From: Streptomyces sp. Y2F8-2
GTDB taxonomy: Bacteria; Actinomycetota; Actinomycetes; Streptomycetales; Streptomycetaceae
Assembly: GCF_014905555.1 (NCBI RefSeq)
Contig: NZ_BNGS01000008.1
Coordinates: forward strand, 1 to 64,000
DNA length: 64,000 bases
Direction: 5' to 3'
Part shown: one piece after another, positions 7,641 to 16,111 of the stretch
Layout of the letters: each line of letters starts with the position of its first letter
Numbering within the stretch: position 1 is the stretch's first letter
The notes under the pieces: generated by a model
What the model saw: the letters and a program-made list of their open reading frames with translations, nothing else
The model's database searches: none
Told to the model about the DNA's origin: nothing
Made by a program: the position numbers and the translations under genes

Positions 7641-8234
7641 TCCCGCCTCGTGGTGCTGGGCCTGCTCGAGAGCCGCGGCCCGCAGCACGGACACGAAATC
7701 CGCAGACAGGCCGAGCGCAGCAACGTCCAGACATGGGGTGGCGTCAGCATCGGTGCCCTGCATCGCGAGCTGCGCACGATGGAGACGCACGGCCTCGTCG
7801 AGGCCGTGCGTACCGAGCAGGTCGGCCGCCGCCCGGTCCGGACCATCTACCGGATCACCGAGGACGGGCGGACCGAGCTGCATGCCCTCCGGGAGAAGGC
7901 GATCGCCCAGCTGCACTTCGGCCCCGACCCGCTCGGAGTCGCCCTGCTCTTCGGCCGGCTCGGAGACCGGGCGGGAATGCTGGCGCTGCTTGCCGAGCGC
8001 CGCGAAGCCCTCGCGCGCGGCCGGGACGGCGTGGCCGCCGAGTGCCGGCGCCTGACCGAGCAGGGTGTGATCACCGCGTTCGACGCCGCGATGTTCCGCC
8101 GCCGGGAGATGCAGCTGGACGCCGAACTGCGCTGGCTCGAGCAGTTCGAGAAGGACGTGGCCGACATCGCCGAGACCGGACCCGCCGCCGACGCCGAGCG
8201 CGCCGTGCAGGCAGACCAGACGGAGGAGGAGTAA
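7632..8234 (+). CDS. PadR-family transcriptional regulator
   Basis: A 200-residue regulator. The N-terminal winged helix (residues 1-85: SRLVVLGLLESRGPQHGHEI, WGGVSIGALHRELRTMETHG, RTIYRITEDGRTEL) is followed by a helical C-terminal dimerisation region. PadR proteins often repress an adjacent ABC exporter until its substrate binds. The gene overlaps or abuts the ABC ATPase gene (2-bp gap), whose ribosome site GGAGGAGGA is inside the padR end. It has no ribosome binding site of its own and appears leaderless. Confidence 0.92.
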   Translation: MNLSRLVVLGLLESRGPQHGHEIRRQAERSNVQTWGGVSIGALHRELRTMETHGLVEAVRTEQVGRRPVRTIYRITEDGRTELHALREKAIAQLHFGPDPLGVALLFGRLGDRAGMLALLAERREALARGRDGVAAECRRLTEQGVITAFDAAMFRRREMQLDAELRWLEQFEKDVADIAETGPAADAERAVQADQTEEE

Positions 8235-8236
8235 CC

Positions 8237-9208
8237 ATGGACATGATCCAAGTGGATGGCCTGTCCAAGACGTTCAAGAACAAAAAAGGCGGCGTACAGG
8301 CCGTCGCCGAGGTGAGCTTCCATGTGGCGCCCGGCGAGATCGTCGGCTTCCTGGGGCAGAACGGCGCTGGTAAGACCACCACGCTGCGGATGCTCACCAC
8401 ACTGCTCCAGCCCACCTCCGGCAGGGCTCGGGTGGCCGGATGCGATCTGCTCGCCGATCCGCAGGGGGTCCGCCGCAAGATCGGCTACGTCGCGCAGTCC
8501 GGCGGCACCTCGCCTGCGGCCTCAGTGCGCAGCGAACTGGTCTTCCAGGGACGGCTGTACCACATGTCCCAGGCCGACGCGGTACGCCGCGCGAACCAGC
8601 TGCTCGAGGAGCTGAACCTGTCACAGCTGGCGGAACGCCCCACCATCACGCTCTCCGGCGGTCAGCGCCGTCGGCTGGACATCGCCCTCGGCCTGGTCCA
8701 CAGGCCCGAGGTGCTCTTCCTCGACGAGCCCAGTGCCGCGCTCGATCCACAGAGCCGGAGCATGCTGTGGGAACACGTCCGCGACGTGCGGGACACCCAC
8801 GGAACGACCGTGTTCCTGAGCACGCATTACCTGGACGAGGCCGACGCGCTCTGCGACCGGGTGCTGATCATCGACCGTGGCCAGATCGTCGCCGAGGACA
8901 GCCCGGCCAACCTCAAGCGGCAACTGGCTCACGACGTCGTCACCGTGGAGGTCGCCTCCGGAGCGGACCGGGCCGGTGCCGCGCTCGCCGAGCACCCCGC
9001 CGTCCGGGACGTCCGGGTCGACGGCGAGACCGTTCGGTTGACCGTGGAGAACAACGACCGCGTGCTGCTGGAGTTCCTGCGCACGCTCGACCGCGCCGGC
9101 GTCGAGCCGACGTCCGTCCAGGTGGTCCGCCCCACGCTGGACGACGTCTTCCTGTCCATCACCGGCCGTTCGCTGGACGCGGCCGCCCCGCAGCCCCTGA
9201 ACGCCTGA
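8237..9208 (+). CDS. ABC exporter ATP-binding protein (DrrA-like)
   Basis: A 323-residue ATPase of a two-gene drug-type exporter. Walker A is GQNGAGKTTT near residue 40, the signature is LSGGQRRRLD near 140, Walker B is EVLFLDEPSAALDP near 160 and the switch histidine is in STHYLDEAD. The C-terminal approximately 90 residues form the extra domain usual in DrrA-type ATPases. The ATG at 8237 directly follows the padR stop with a strong ribosome site; an ATG two codons later is also possible. It works with the permease encoded 11 bp downstream. Confidence 0.94.
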   Translation: MDMIQVDGLSKTFKNKKGGVQAVAEVSFHVAPGEIVGFLGQNGAGKTTTLRMLTTLLQPTSGRARVAGCDLLADPQGVRRKIGYVAQSGGTSPAASVRSELVFQGRLYHMSQADAVRRANQLLEELNLSQLAERPTITLSGGQRRRLDIALGLVHRPEVLFLDEPSAALDPQSRSMLWEHVRDVRDTHGTTVFLSTHYLDEADALCDRVLIIDRGQIVAEDSPANLKRQLAHDVVTVEVASGADRAGAALAEHPAVRDVRVDGETVRLTVENNDRVLLEFLRTLDRAGVEPTSVQVVRPTLDDVFLSITGRSLDAAAPQPLNA

Positions 9209-9219
9209 GAGGACCCGTC

Positions 9220-9975
9220 GTGCAGATCATCAACGACTCGCTGCTCATCTTCCGGCGGAACATGGACACCACGCTGAAGAGCAAGATGAGCGTCGTCATC
9301 GGCATGGTTCAGCCGGTGCTGTACCTGCTGCTGTTCGGCCCGATGCTGGAGAAGGCGCTGCCCGACACGCCCGGGCACAACGCATGGCAGGAGTACGTGC
9401 CGGGACTGCTCGTCCAGCTCGGCCTGTTCGGAGCCGGGTACGCCGGATTCAACCTGATCCCGGACATGCGCGCCGGGGTGATCGAGCGCATGCGGGTGAC
9501 ACCGGTCAGCCGGCTGGCGCTGCTGCTCGGCAGGGTCATGCGGGACGCGGTGGTGATGCTCTTCCAGGCATTACTGCTGACCCTGGTCTCCGTGGCGTTC
9601 GGGCTGCGGGCCCCCGTGCTGGGTGTGGTGGCCGGGTTCCTGCTCGTCCTGGCCCTGGCGATCAGTCTGGCGTCGCTGTCGTACCTGCTGGCACTGAGTC
9701 TGCCGACGGAGTACCTCTTCGCTCCGGTGATCAATACCGTGGTCCTGCCACTGATGCTGCTCTCCGGCATCCTGCTGCCGATGACGTTTGCGCCGGACTG
9801 GCTCTCCGTGCTCTCCCACCTCAGCCCATTCCGGTACATCGTCGACGGTATGCGCGACCTCTTCCTCGGCCGCTATACGACCGGCTCGGTGCTGGGCAGT
9901 GCCATCGTCGCCGTCGTGCTGGTCACGGGCTCGCTCACCCTCGGTACCCGAAAGTTCGTGAAGGCCAACTCGTAA
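9220..9975 (+). CDS. ABC-2 type exporter permease (DrrB-like, TTA codon)
   Basis: A 251-residue membrane protein with about six transmembrane segments (for example VVIGMVQPVLYLLLFGPML, VLGVVAGFLLVLALAISLAS, AIVAVVLVTGSLTL) and the cytoplasmic stretch ERMRVTPVSRLALLLGRV typical of DrrB-like permeases. The GTG start at 9220 has GAGAGGA eight bases upstream. Codon 118 (9571-9573) is TTA, so full export capacity would depend on bldA, like the SARP. Expected to form a homodimer with two copies of the ATPase. The substrate is unknown. Confidence 0.92.
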   Translation: MQIINDSLLIFRRNMDTTLKSKMSVVIGMVQPVLYLLLFGPMLEKALPDTPGHNAWQEYVPGLLVQLGLFGAGYAGFNLIPDMRAGVIERMRVTPVSRLALLLGRVMRDAVVMLFQALLLTLVSVAFGLRAPVLGVVAGFLLVLALAISLASLSYLLALSLPTEYLFAPVINTVVLPLMLLSGILLPMTFAPDWLSVLSHLSPFRYIVDGMRDLFLGRYTTGSVLGSAIVAVVLVTGSLTLGTRKFVKANS

Positions 9976-9993
9976 ACAGATCTCCGGCGGCGA

Positions 9994-10032
9994 CCCGGGC
10001 ATCGGCGCACTACAGGCGCGCCGATGCCCGGG
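9994..10032 (+). terminator. Terminator of the PadR-ABC operon
   Basis: A perfect 15-bp stem (9994-10008 with 10018-10032) and a 9-base loop, 18 bp after the permease stop. Confidence 0.8.
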
Positions 10033-10062
10033 GAGCGCCACTGGCCAAGGCTCTGCCGCGGG

Positions 10063-10240
10063 GACACCATCGCCGAGCGGGCCGACCAGACCCGCAACCG
10101 TCTCCGCTGCGACACCGCAGCGGACGACCCCTGGCCTTCACCATGAAGGTCCACGGACACCGCACCGTCGTGGAACGCTGCTTCAACGGCCTCAAGCAAT
10201 GGCGCGGCATCGCCACCGGCCACGACAGTCCTTCGAAACC
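10063..10240 (+). pseudogene. Transposase C-terminal scar (IS5-type)
   Basis: Two stretches in different frames match the tail of IS5-family DDE transposases: DTIAERADQTRNRLR (from 10063) and, after a frameshift, HRTVVERCFNGLKQWRGIAT (from about 10159), the part around the conserved glutamate in VVERCFN. No N-terminal part, no terminal repeats and no intact frame remain. It is an old insertion scar well inside the repeat unit, not at its edge, so it did not cause the duplication directly. Confidence 0.75.
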
Positions 10241-10378
10241 GCCGGTGGCGATCCTTCGCTCGGCGGCGGACTCCTCGCCGGCTCCCGTGGTCCGGTCCGG
10301 CACAGGTTGCGGCTGATCAGCTCGTCGCAGGCGCATGCAGCTGAGGTCGGGCCGGCGCTGCCCGGTCCTGGGCAGGCG

Positions 10379-10410
10379 AAAGGGCCTCCGTCCGGGAGCG
10401 GAGGCCCTTT
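10379..10410. terminator. Terminator after the I36/FG-GAP gene
   Basis: Stem AAAGGGCCTCCG / CGGAGGCCCTTT (12 bp, 8-base loop) with A- and T-rich ends, seven bases past the stop at 10418. It could work in both directions. Confidence 0.85.
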
Positions 10411-10417
10411 CCCTCGG

Positions 10418-11638
10418 TCAGAAGAAGCCGTTCAGGCCGAACCAGTCGTTCGCCGTCTCGGCGCGCGAGTCCAGCATGCCGTTGCCGCGGCCCTGGTACA
10501 CGAGCTGGCAGCCGACCCCTCGGCAGCTCTCGCCGACATAGCTGCTCTTGGTGGTGGTGACGAGGTCGGCGCGGCCGTCGCTGGAGACATCGCCCAGGCC
10601 CAGGAACGTGTCCATGACGTTCCAGCCGCCGCTGCCGATCAGCACACGGGACCCGAGGGCCCCGGCCCTGCCCGGGTACAGCCACAGCTGCCCGGTGGAC
10701 GCCTGGCGGGCGATCAGGTCCGCACGGCCGTCACCGCTCATGTCACCCGCCCCGACCAGGGCGTTCATGGCGTTCCAGCCGCCGTTGCCGATGAGCTTGC
10801 GCGCACCGAGGGTGCCGCTGCCGGTGCCGGGGTACAGCCACAGCTTGCCCGTGTCCTTCTCGACGGCCAGCACGTCCGAGCGGCCGTCGCCGGAGAGGTC
10901 GCCGTACGCGACGATCCGGCTCATGGCGTTCCAGCCGCCGTTGCCCATGAGCTTGCGCGCACCGAGGCTGCCGGTGCCGGCGCCCGGGTACAGCCACAGC
11001 TTCCCGGTGGACGCCTCGCGGGCGATCACGTCCTCTCGGCCGTCACCGCTGAAGTCGCCGTGCCGGGCGAGGGCGTTCATGGCGTTCCAGCCGCCGTTGC
11101 CGACCGGCTGCCCGGTGCCGTCGCCGCGCAGGAACCACAGTCGGCCCGCCTTGTCCCGGACGAGGACGTCGGCCTTGCGGTCGGCGTTCAGATCACCGAA
11201 GCCCGCCGCCTGGGGCGTGGTCGACGCGTACCACTCCGGGTAGGCCGGCAACCAGCACTCCCGCTCGGTGGCGACGAAGCTCACCGAGCTGACGGTACGT
11301 TGCGAGCCCCCCCACTCGGTCCCCGCGGGGTCGGGGGCCCACGAGGTGACGCCGCCGGTCTTGCCGTAGTTCGGATCGTCGTGCAGGCACGCGTACTTGG
11401 ACGTTCGGTTCACCACGGACTGGAACGTGTTGTCCCAGGTTCCCAGCGTCGCCTTGTCCGTGTTCGTCTTGAACATGGCGCCCGTGCCGTCGTCGGTCTT
11501 CCAGGCGCAGAAATAGCCCGCCGGGCAGTCGCTGATCGCGGCCTGTGCGGGCGTCGTGGCCGCACCGAGGAGCCCGAGCGAGGTGAGCCCCAGCGTCGTG
11601 GCCAGCGTGGCCAGGCGCCGGCGCAGTGATACGCGCAT
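10418..11638 (-). CDS. Secreted protein: I36-type inhibitor domain plus FG-GAP repeats
   Basis: A 406-residue exported protein. It has a signal peptide (residues 1-33, cut after AQA) and a cysteine-containing domain (34-130; CPAGYFCAWK, LGTWDNTFQSVVNRT) resembling peptidase inhibitor family I36. At least five FG-GAP/VCBS-like repeats follow, with calcium-binding-like loops at residues 149, 195, 247, 299 and 350 (DFSGDGRED, DLSGDGRSD, DMSGDGRAD) and a repeated GNGGWNAMN core. The ATG at 11638 has GGGAGGGA upstream. The repeats probably build a beta-propeller; the target of the inhibitor-like head is unknown. Internal DNA repeats reflect the protein repeats. Confidence 0.88.
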   Translation of the reverse strand: MRVSLRRRLATLATTLGLTSLGLLGAATTPAQAAISDCPAGYFCAWKTDDGTGAMFKTNTDKATLGTWDNTFQSVVNRTSKYACLHDDPNYGKTGGVTSWAPDPAGTEWGGSQRTVSSVSFVATERECWLPAYPEWYASTTPQAAGFGDLNADRKADVLVRDKAGRLWFLRGDGTGQPVGNGGWNAMNALARHGDFSGDGREDVIAREASTGKLWLYPGAGTGSLGARKLMGNGGWNAMSRIVAYGDLSGDGRSDVLAVEKDTGKLWLYPGTGSGTLGARKLIGNGGWNAMNALVGAGDMSGDGRADLIARQASTGQLWLYPGRAGALGSRVLIGSGGWNVMDTFLGLGDVSSDGRADLVTTTKSSYVGESCRGVGCQLVYQGRGNGMLDSRAETANDWFGLNGFF

Positions 11639-11829
11639 TCATTCCCTCCCTGACGCGGCACGGAGAGAAGCTCGACGTGCCGCGGGAGGAAGATACCTTG
11701 CCCGCGCGATCACTCCGTCTCGCGCGTCGCCGTCTCGTGCGGCGGGCGTCGCATTCGGTGTGTCCGCCCCCACACCCGCAGCCGGTCCCGCTCGGGGAGC
11801 ACTCGGCCCACGGCCTGAAGCACCATGAC

Positions 11830-13236
11830 TCAGACCGCTTCGGGCTGCGGTTCCGGTTGCCGCGGCGGTACGGCCTTCGGTTTCCACAGGGTGGTGGTCC
11901 GTACGTAGCCGTAGACCACTGAGGTCATCGCCAGAATGAGAAGGGGTCCGAACACCCATGGATGTTCGGCCATCTCCACCGGCAGATAGCGGTACGACAG
12001 CAGGAGTGCGGCGAAGACCGCTGCACCGTGAGCGACCAACTGGATCGCTGACCGGTCCCAGCCGTGGTCGACCGAGCGCAGAGCCGCCTCGATCGTGAGC
12101 GCGAACACCACGCCCGCAACAAGATCCGCACCATAGTGGAAGCCGAACCCGAGCGTCGCGCCGAGCGTGGCGATCAGCCAGAACGTGCCCGCGAAACGCA
12201 GAATCCGTGGGCCCTTCCGGGAGTGAACGAAGATCGCGGTGGCCCACGCCGTGTGCAGGCTGGGCATGCAGTTGCGTGGCGTGATCTGGTCGAACGGCAT
12301 CTGGTGCGGGGTGCTGATCGGCGGCGGCGTGTCCGGCCACACATCGGCCACCGCCCAGTGCACGGTGGGCGGCGTCGCCGGCCACAGGTCGGCCCACGCC
12401 CAGTGCTCGTTGCCGGTGCCGTAGGCATAGAGCGGTCCGACGACCGGGAAGATCATGTAGATGGCGGGCCCGAGGAGGCCGATCACCAGAAAAGTGCGCA
12501 CCAGGTGGTGGCTCGGGAAGCGGCGCTCGACCGCCACATGACGCAGCTGGTACAGCGCGACGACGACCGCGGCGACCGCGAGTTGAGCGTAGACGTAATT
12601 GAGAACATGGGCGCCGATGGGGCCGGTGGCCGTGACCATCCGGCCTACCAGCCAGGACGGATTACCCAACGCGTGATCGGCGGTGGCCACGTACTGGTCG
12701 AACACCGCCGGGCGGGACTTCGACGTGATGAGCAGCCAGGTATCGCCGGTCTTGCGGCCTGCCACCAGCAGCAGGCCCAGCCCGACGCCCTTCAGCATCA
12801 GGACACGTTCCCGGCCGGTGCGGCGCGTGACAGCGATGACCGCACAGCCCGACATGACCCACAAGGCGCCGTTGCCGAAGGGGTGTCCGCCGGTCATCCT
12901 GGCACCGACCGCCCACCGCACCAGCAAGAAGGCGGCGTCGATGCCGATCGCGGCACCGGCCGCGATGAACCGTTGCCGCCAAGTGAGCACCACCATCATC
13001 AACGCCATACTGGCGTACAACAAGAAGCCTGATTTGGGCGGATATATCAGCTCTCGCACCTGGCTGGCCATCGGCCCCGGCAGGCCGTAGCGACGGGCGA
13101 CGATCTCCAGCGTGACGAGCAGTCCGAGGGTCGCCACACCCGCTGTGGCCCAGAGCATCGCCCGTGGTTGACGCCACACGGAGAAGGCGGTTCTGTCGTC
13201 TATTCGCGAAAGCAGCCGCGCTTTTATAGGTCTCAA
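11830..13236 (-). CDS. PAP2-type membrane phosphatase/phosphotransferase
   Basis: A 468-residue polytopic membrane protein with roughly ten hydrophobic segments. Two PAP2 motifs are clear: RNCMPSLHTAWA near residue 320 and GFHYGADLVAGVVFA near 365, holding the two catalytic-type histidines and the aspartate. The N-terminal PAP2 motif is weak, as in the inositol-phosphotransferase-like branch. It likely acts on a lipid phosphate at the membrane. The frame opens with TTG at 13236 without a ribosome site and over a TATAAA box; GTG at 13179 or ATG at 13158 may be the true start. Confidence 0.82.
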   Translation of the reverse strand: MRPIKARLLSRIDDRTAFSVWRQPRAMLWATAGVATLGLLVTLEIVARRYGLPGPMASQVRELIYPPKSGFLLYASMALMMVVLTWRQRFIAAGAAIGIDAAFLLVRWAVGARMTGGHPFGNGALWVMSGCAVIAVTRRTGRERVLMLKGVGLGLLLVAGRKTGDTWLLITSKSRPAVFDQYVATADHALGNPSWLVGRMVTATGPIGAHVLNYVYAQLAVAAVVVALYQLRHVAVERRFPSHHLVRTFLVIGLLGPAIYMIFPVVGPLYAYGTGNEHWAWADLWPATPPTVHWAVADVWPDTPPPISTPHQMPFDQITPRNCMPSLHTAWATAIFVHSRKGPRILRFAGTFWLIATLGATLGFGFHYGADLVAGVVFALTIEAALRSVDHGWDRSAIQLVAHGAAVFAALLLSYRYLPVEMAEHPWVFGPLLILAMTSVVYGYVRTTTLWKPKAVPPRQPEPQPEAV

Positions 13237-13541
13237 TCAGTCAGCCGTTTGCTAGATGTCGGTCACATGAGATTGTTCATGCTGCTGGACGGCATGGTCT
13301 TTCGGCGACGGACGAACAGTGGGTATTCGTCGCGAGTTTCGAACATACTATCGGAGCGGTGCGGGCCGGCCACGGGTGGTTCGAAGGACGGTCGGTCCTG
13401 CGCTCGACGGTCCGGCAAGTCGTCGCGGAGAGGTGTCTCCGGAAACCGGAGCGCACGGGACCAGGCCACGGTGGGGGCGTGGTCCGGGGCCCGGAGGCCG
13501 CGCCCCTCTCGGCGGCATGTCCGGCTCGCCCGGCAGGCCGG
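13237..13541. other. Gene-free stretch between the PAP2 and MOSC genes
   Basis: About 300 bp. The half next to the PAP2 gene is AT-rich and probably carries its promoter. I see no gene, RNA or strong hairpin. The same stretch is at 47005-47309. Confidence 0.5.
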
Positions 13542-14084
13542 TCAGACCCGGTCCAGGGGCCGGTGCGGACCGCTGGGAAGTTCCGCTTCGATCGTGTCAC
13601 CGGGGCGCACCACGCCACCCTCCCTCACGATGCTCATGATTCCGGCCTTGCGCACGATGTTCCCCGCCTCGTCGCGGCCGACGACCTGCTTCAGCAGCCC
13701 GTCCTGGAAGGTGTCGATCTGCAGGCAGGGATTGCGAAGGCCGGTGACCTCCAGGACCGCGGAGTCACCGATGCGCAGCAATGTGCCGACCGGCAGACCG
13801 AGCAGATCGATGCCGCGCGTGGTGATGTTCTCGCCGAGTTCGCCCGGCCCCAGCTCGAAGCCTTCTTCACCGACCTCGGCGAAGAGCTCCTCGTGCATGA
13901 GGTGGACCTGGCGCAGATTCGGCTGCGTGGGATCCTGCGCGACGCGCGAGCGGTGCTTGACCGTCACACCGGCGTGCACGTCCCCTTCCACACCGAGCCC
14001 GGCGAGCAGTCTGATGCTGTCCCGATTCGGCTTGGTGAACGAATACTCGCCGTTACTGCTGACCGCCGTCACTCTTCCGCTCAT
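13542..14084 (-). CDS. MOSC domain protein
   Basis: A 180-residue MOSC (molybdenum cofactor sulfurase C-terminal) domain protein. Seen are the N-terminal KPNRDSIRLLAGLGVEGDVH, the HLMHEELFAEV segment, LGENITTRGIDL, and the conserved cysteine in VTGLRNPCLQID near residue 118. Stand-alone MOSC proteins bind metal-sulfur or molybdenum centres, and some (YiiM type) reduce N-hydroxylated compounds. The ATG at 14084 is preferred over GTG at 14102 because a GAGGGGG box lies upstream. It appears monocistronic, so its role here is not indicated by context. Confidence 0.88.
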   Translation of the reverse strand: MSGRVTAVSSNGEYSFTKPNRDSIRLLAGLGVEGDVHAGVTVKHRSRVAQDPTQPNLRQVHLMHEELFAEVGEEGFELGPGELGENITTRGIDLLGLPVGTLLRIGDSAVLEVTGLRNPCLQIDTFQDGLLKQVVGRDEAGNIVRKAGIMSIVREGGVVRPGDTIEAELPSGPHRPLDRV

Positions 14085-14466
14085 ACCTCGGAACCCCCTC
14101 ACGAGTAAAAATGATCAGCACGAGCCTAACCCTCGCCCCTCGAGGCGCGAGAGTGTGAGTTCGGTTCTCGCCGTGCTTGTGCTTCTTCTGCGCGGAGCCG
14201 GGGCCTTCCGGTGTGCAGGACCTTCCCGCCGTGTCAGGGCACGGGCGGCATCGGGGTCGTGCACCCAGACGTCGTCGGCCCGGGCGACGGCGCCCTTGAC
14301 GGTGGGTGGACAGTGCTCGGCCCGTGCTCCACACCGTCAGCCGCCACTGGTTCACCTCTGATGTCGCCGGAGGCGATGTGAGCAGCCCGGCTATGGCGAT
14401 GTGGAGCATATGTCCCTTACTGTGACTTTTGGCGCAGTGCTCTGCGGACGGGATGGAGTTGGGGCC
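14085..14466. other. Gene-free stretch between the divergent MOSC and MFS genes
   Basis: About 380 bp that must hold both divergent promoters. Only a short imperfect hairpin near 14131-14151 stands out. Possible upstream starts of the MFS frame at 14401 and 14410 fall in it. The same stretch is at 47853-48234. Confidence 0.45.
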
Positions 14467-15885
14467 GTGGCGTTCGCGGAGTCGGCCGGCGGCGGTGGGT
14501 CCGTGCCCTCCCCCGAGTCCGCCCCTGAGCCCGAACGACGGGCTTGGGCACCGCTGCTGGCGGTGTGCGCCGGGTATTTCATGGTGATCCTGGACGTGAC
14601 GGTCATCAACGTCGCCGTGCCGGTGATCGGCCGGGAGCTGGCGGCCTCGCTCACCGGCATCCAGTGGATCACCGATGGATACACGCTGGTCTTCGCCGGT
14701 TTCCTGCTGACCGGTGGCGCGCTGGGCGACCGGCTGGGCAACCGCCGGGTCTTCTGCTGGGGCGTGGCGGTGTTCACCGTGTCCTCGGCCGCGTGCGCGC
14801 TCGCGCCGAGCGCCCCTTTCCTGGTCGCGTCGCGGCTGGTGGAGGGGCTCGGCGCGGCGCTGATCGTGCCCGGTTCCCTGGCCCTGCTCCAGCAGGCCTA
14901 CCCGGCGCCCGCCGCACGCTCGCGGGCCTTCGGGCTGTGGGGTTCGATGGCCGGCATCGCGGCCTCTGCCGGGCCGCTGCTGGGCGGGCTGCTCGTCTCC
15001 ACGGTGGGTTGGCGCTGGGTGTTCCTCATCAACCTGCCCGTCGGTGTGGTCTGCCTCGTGCTGACGCTGCGGTACGTGGCGCGCTCGTCCCGGCGTACCG
15101 CCCGGGCGCTGGACTGGCCGGCGCAGTGCGCGGTCGTGGCGGCGGTGGCGCTGCTGACCGCGGCGCTCAACGAGGCGGGACGACGGGGCTGGTCCGATCC
15201 GGCTGTTCTGGCCGGGGTGGGCCTGGCCGTGTCGGCCGTCGTGGCGTTCGCGGTGCGGGAGCGGCTGGCCCGGTCCCCTGCCCTGCCGCCGAGCCTGCTG
15301 CGCTCTCGTGCGATGAGCGGCGGAGCCGCCATCGGCCTGCTGTTCAACTTCGGCTTCTACGGCATGGTGTTCACCGCCAGCCTGGAATTCCAGCACCGGC
15401 GCGGCTTCAGCGCGCTCGGCACCGGGCTGGCGCTGTTCCCGGCGGTGGCGATGACCATGTTCGCCTCCGTCCTGTCCGGGCGGCTGACCCGCCGCACCGG
15501 CGATCGTCCGCTGGTGATCTCCGGCATGCTCCTGGCCGCCCTGGGGCTCGCCGGCTGGGCCGCTGCCGGAGACGACCCCGCCTACCCGCTGCTGGTGACC
15601 CCGATGATGGCCGCGGGGTTCGGTACCTCCTTCGCCCTCACCGGCTCCACCGCCACCGTGATGGGTGCCGCACCCCCGGCGTACTCAGGGGCCGCCTCCG
15701 CCCTGTTCAACACCGCCCGCCAGATCGGCAGCGCCACCGGCGTCGCGCTCGGCGGCAGCCTGCTCGCCACAGCCACCGGCTACGGCACCGGGCTGCGCAC
15801 CAGCACGGCCATCGGCGCGCTCGCCTACCTGACCGCCGCAGGGCTCGCGTGGCGGTGCGTGCCGGCGAGGTCCAAAGGGACGTAG
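14467..15885 (+). CDS. MFS drug efflux transporter (DHA2, 14-TM type)
   Basis: A proton-driven multidrug exporter of about 472 residues with some 13-14 transmembrane segments. DHA2 signatures are present: LDVTVINVAVPVIGREL in TM1, IQWITDGYTLVFAGFLLTGG, GDRLGNRR in the 2-3 loop, RLVEGLGAALIVPGSLALLQ and GPLLGGLLVSTVGWRWVF (motif C). The GTG at 14467 has GGAG nine bases ahead; the frame is open from a GTG at 14401. The last segment is complete. It may export the product of the neighbouring cluster, but nothing in the sequence fixes the substrate. Confidence 0.92.
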   Translation: MAFAESAGGGGSVPSPESAPEPERRAWAPLLAVCAGYFMVILDVTVINVAVPVIGRELAASLTGIQWITDGYTLVFAGFLLTGGALGDRLGNRRVFCWGVAVFTVSSAACALAPSAPFLVASRLVEGLGAALIVPGSLALLQQAYPAPAARSRAFGLWGSMAGIAASAGPLLGGLLVSTVGWRWVFLINLPVGVVCLVLTLRYVARSSRRTARALDWPAQCAVVAAVALLTAALNEAGRRGWSDPAVLAGVGLAVSAVVAFAVRERLARSPALPPSLLRSRAMSGGAAIGLLFNFGFYGMVFTASLEFQHRRGFSALGTGLALFPAVAMTMFASVLSGRLTRRTGDRPLVISGMLLAALGLAGWAAAGDDPAYPLLVTPMMAAGFGTSFALTGSTATVMGAAPPAYSGAASALFNTARQIGSATGVALGGSLLATATGYGTGLRTSTAIGALAYLTAAGLAWRCVPARSKGT

Positions 15886-16025
15886 GGCGGCTCCAGACCG
15901 TCGGGCGGGCCTGGCGGTCTTCGCCTACGGCGGGCGGCCGGTCATGGCGTGGTCCACCGTGTGTGACGTCCGGCCGGGCCTTTGCGCTTGATGAGTGGCC
16001 GCCTGTCGATCTTGACAGGGGCGGT

Positions 16026-16057
16026 GACGAGCGGAGCGCCGGACCGCTCCGCTCGTC
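16026..16057 (+). terminator. Terminator after the MFS gene
   Basis: A perfect 13-bp stem (16026-16038 with 16045-16057) and a 6-base loop between the MFS stop and the next start. Confidence 0.75.
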
Positions 16058-16111
16058 GCGCCTTCCGCGAGCTCACTTGCCGACGTCCTACCGAAGGAAG
16101 CGACCGACCAC

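Noticed and set aside
10063..10240. IS-mediated origin of the duplication
   Set aside because: The only transposase trace is a decayed fragment 10 kb inside the unit; neither breakpoint carries an IS end or target duplication.
10750..11110. Possible repeat array or CRISPR in the minus-strand region with recurring GGCGTTCCAGCCGCC
   Set aside because: The spacing of about 150 bp and the intact frame show these are protein-coding FG-GAP repeats.
14053..15396. 447-codon minus-strand open frame
   Set aside because: Antisense shadow of the MFS gene, rich in Gln/Arg/His, with no similarity.
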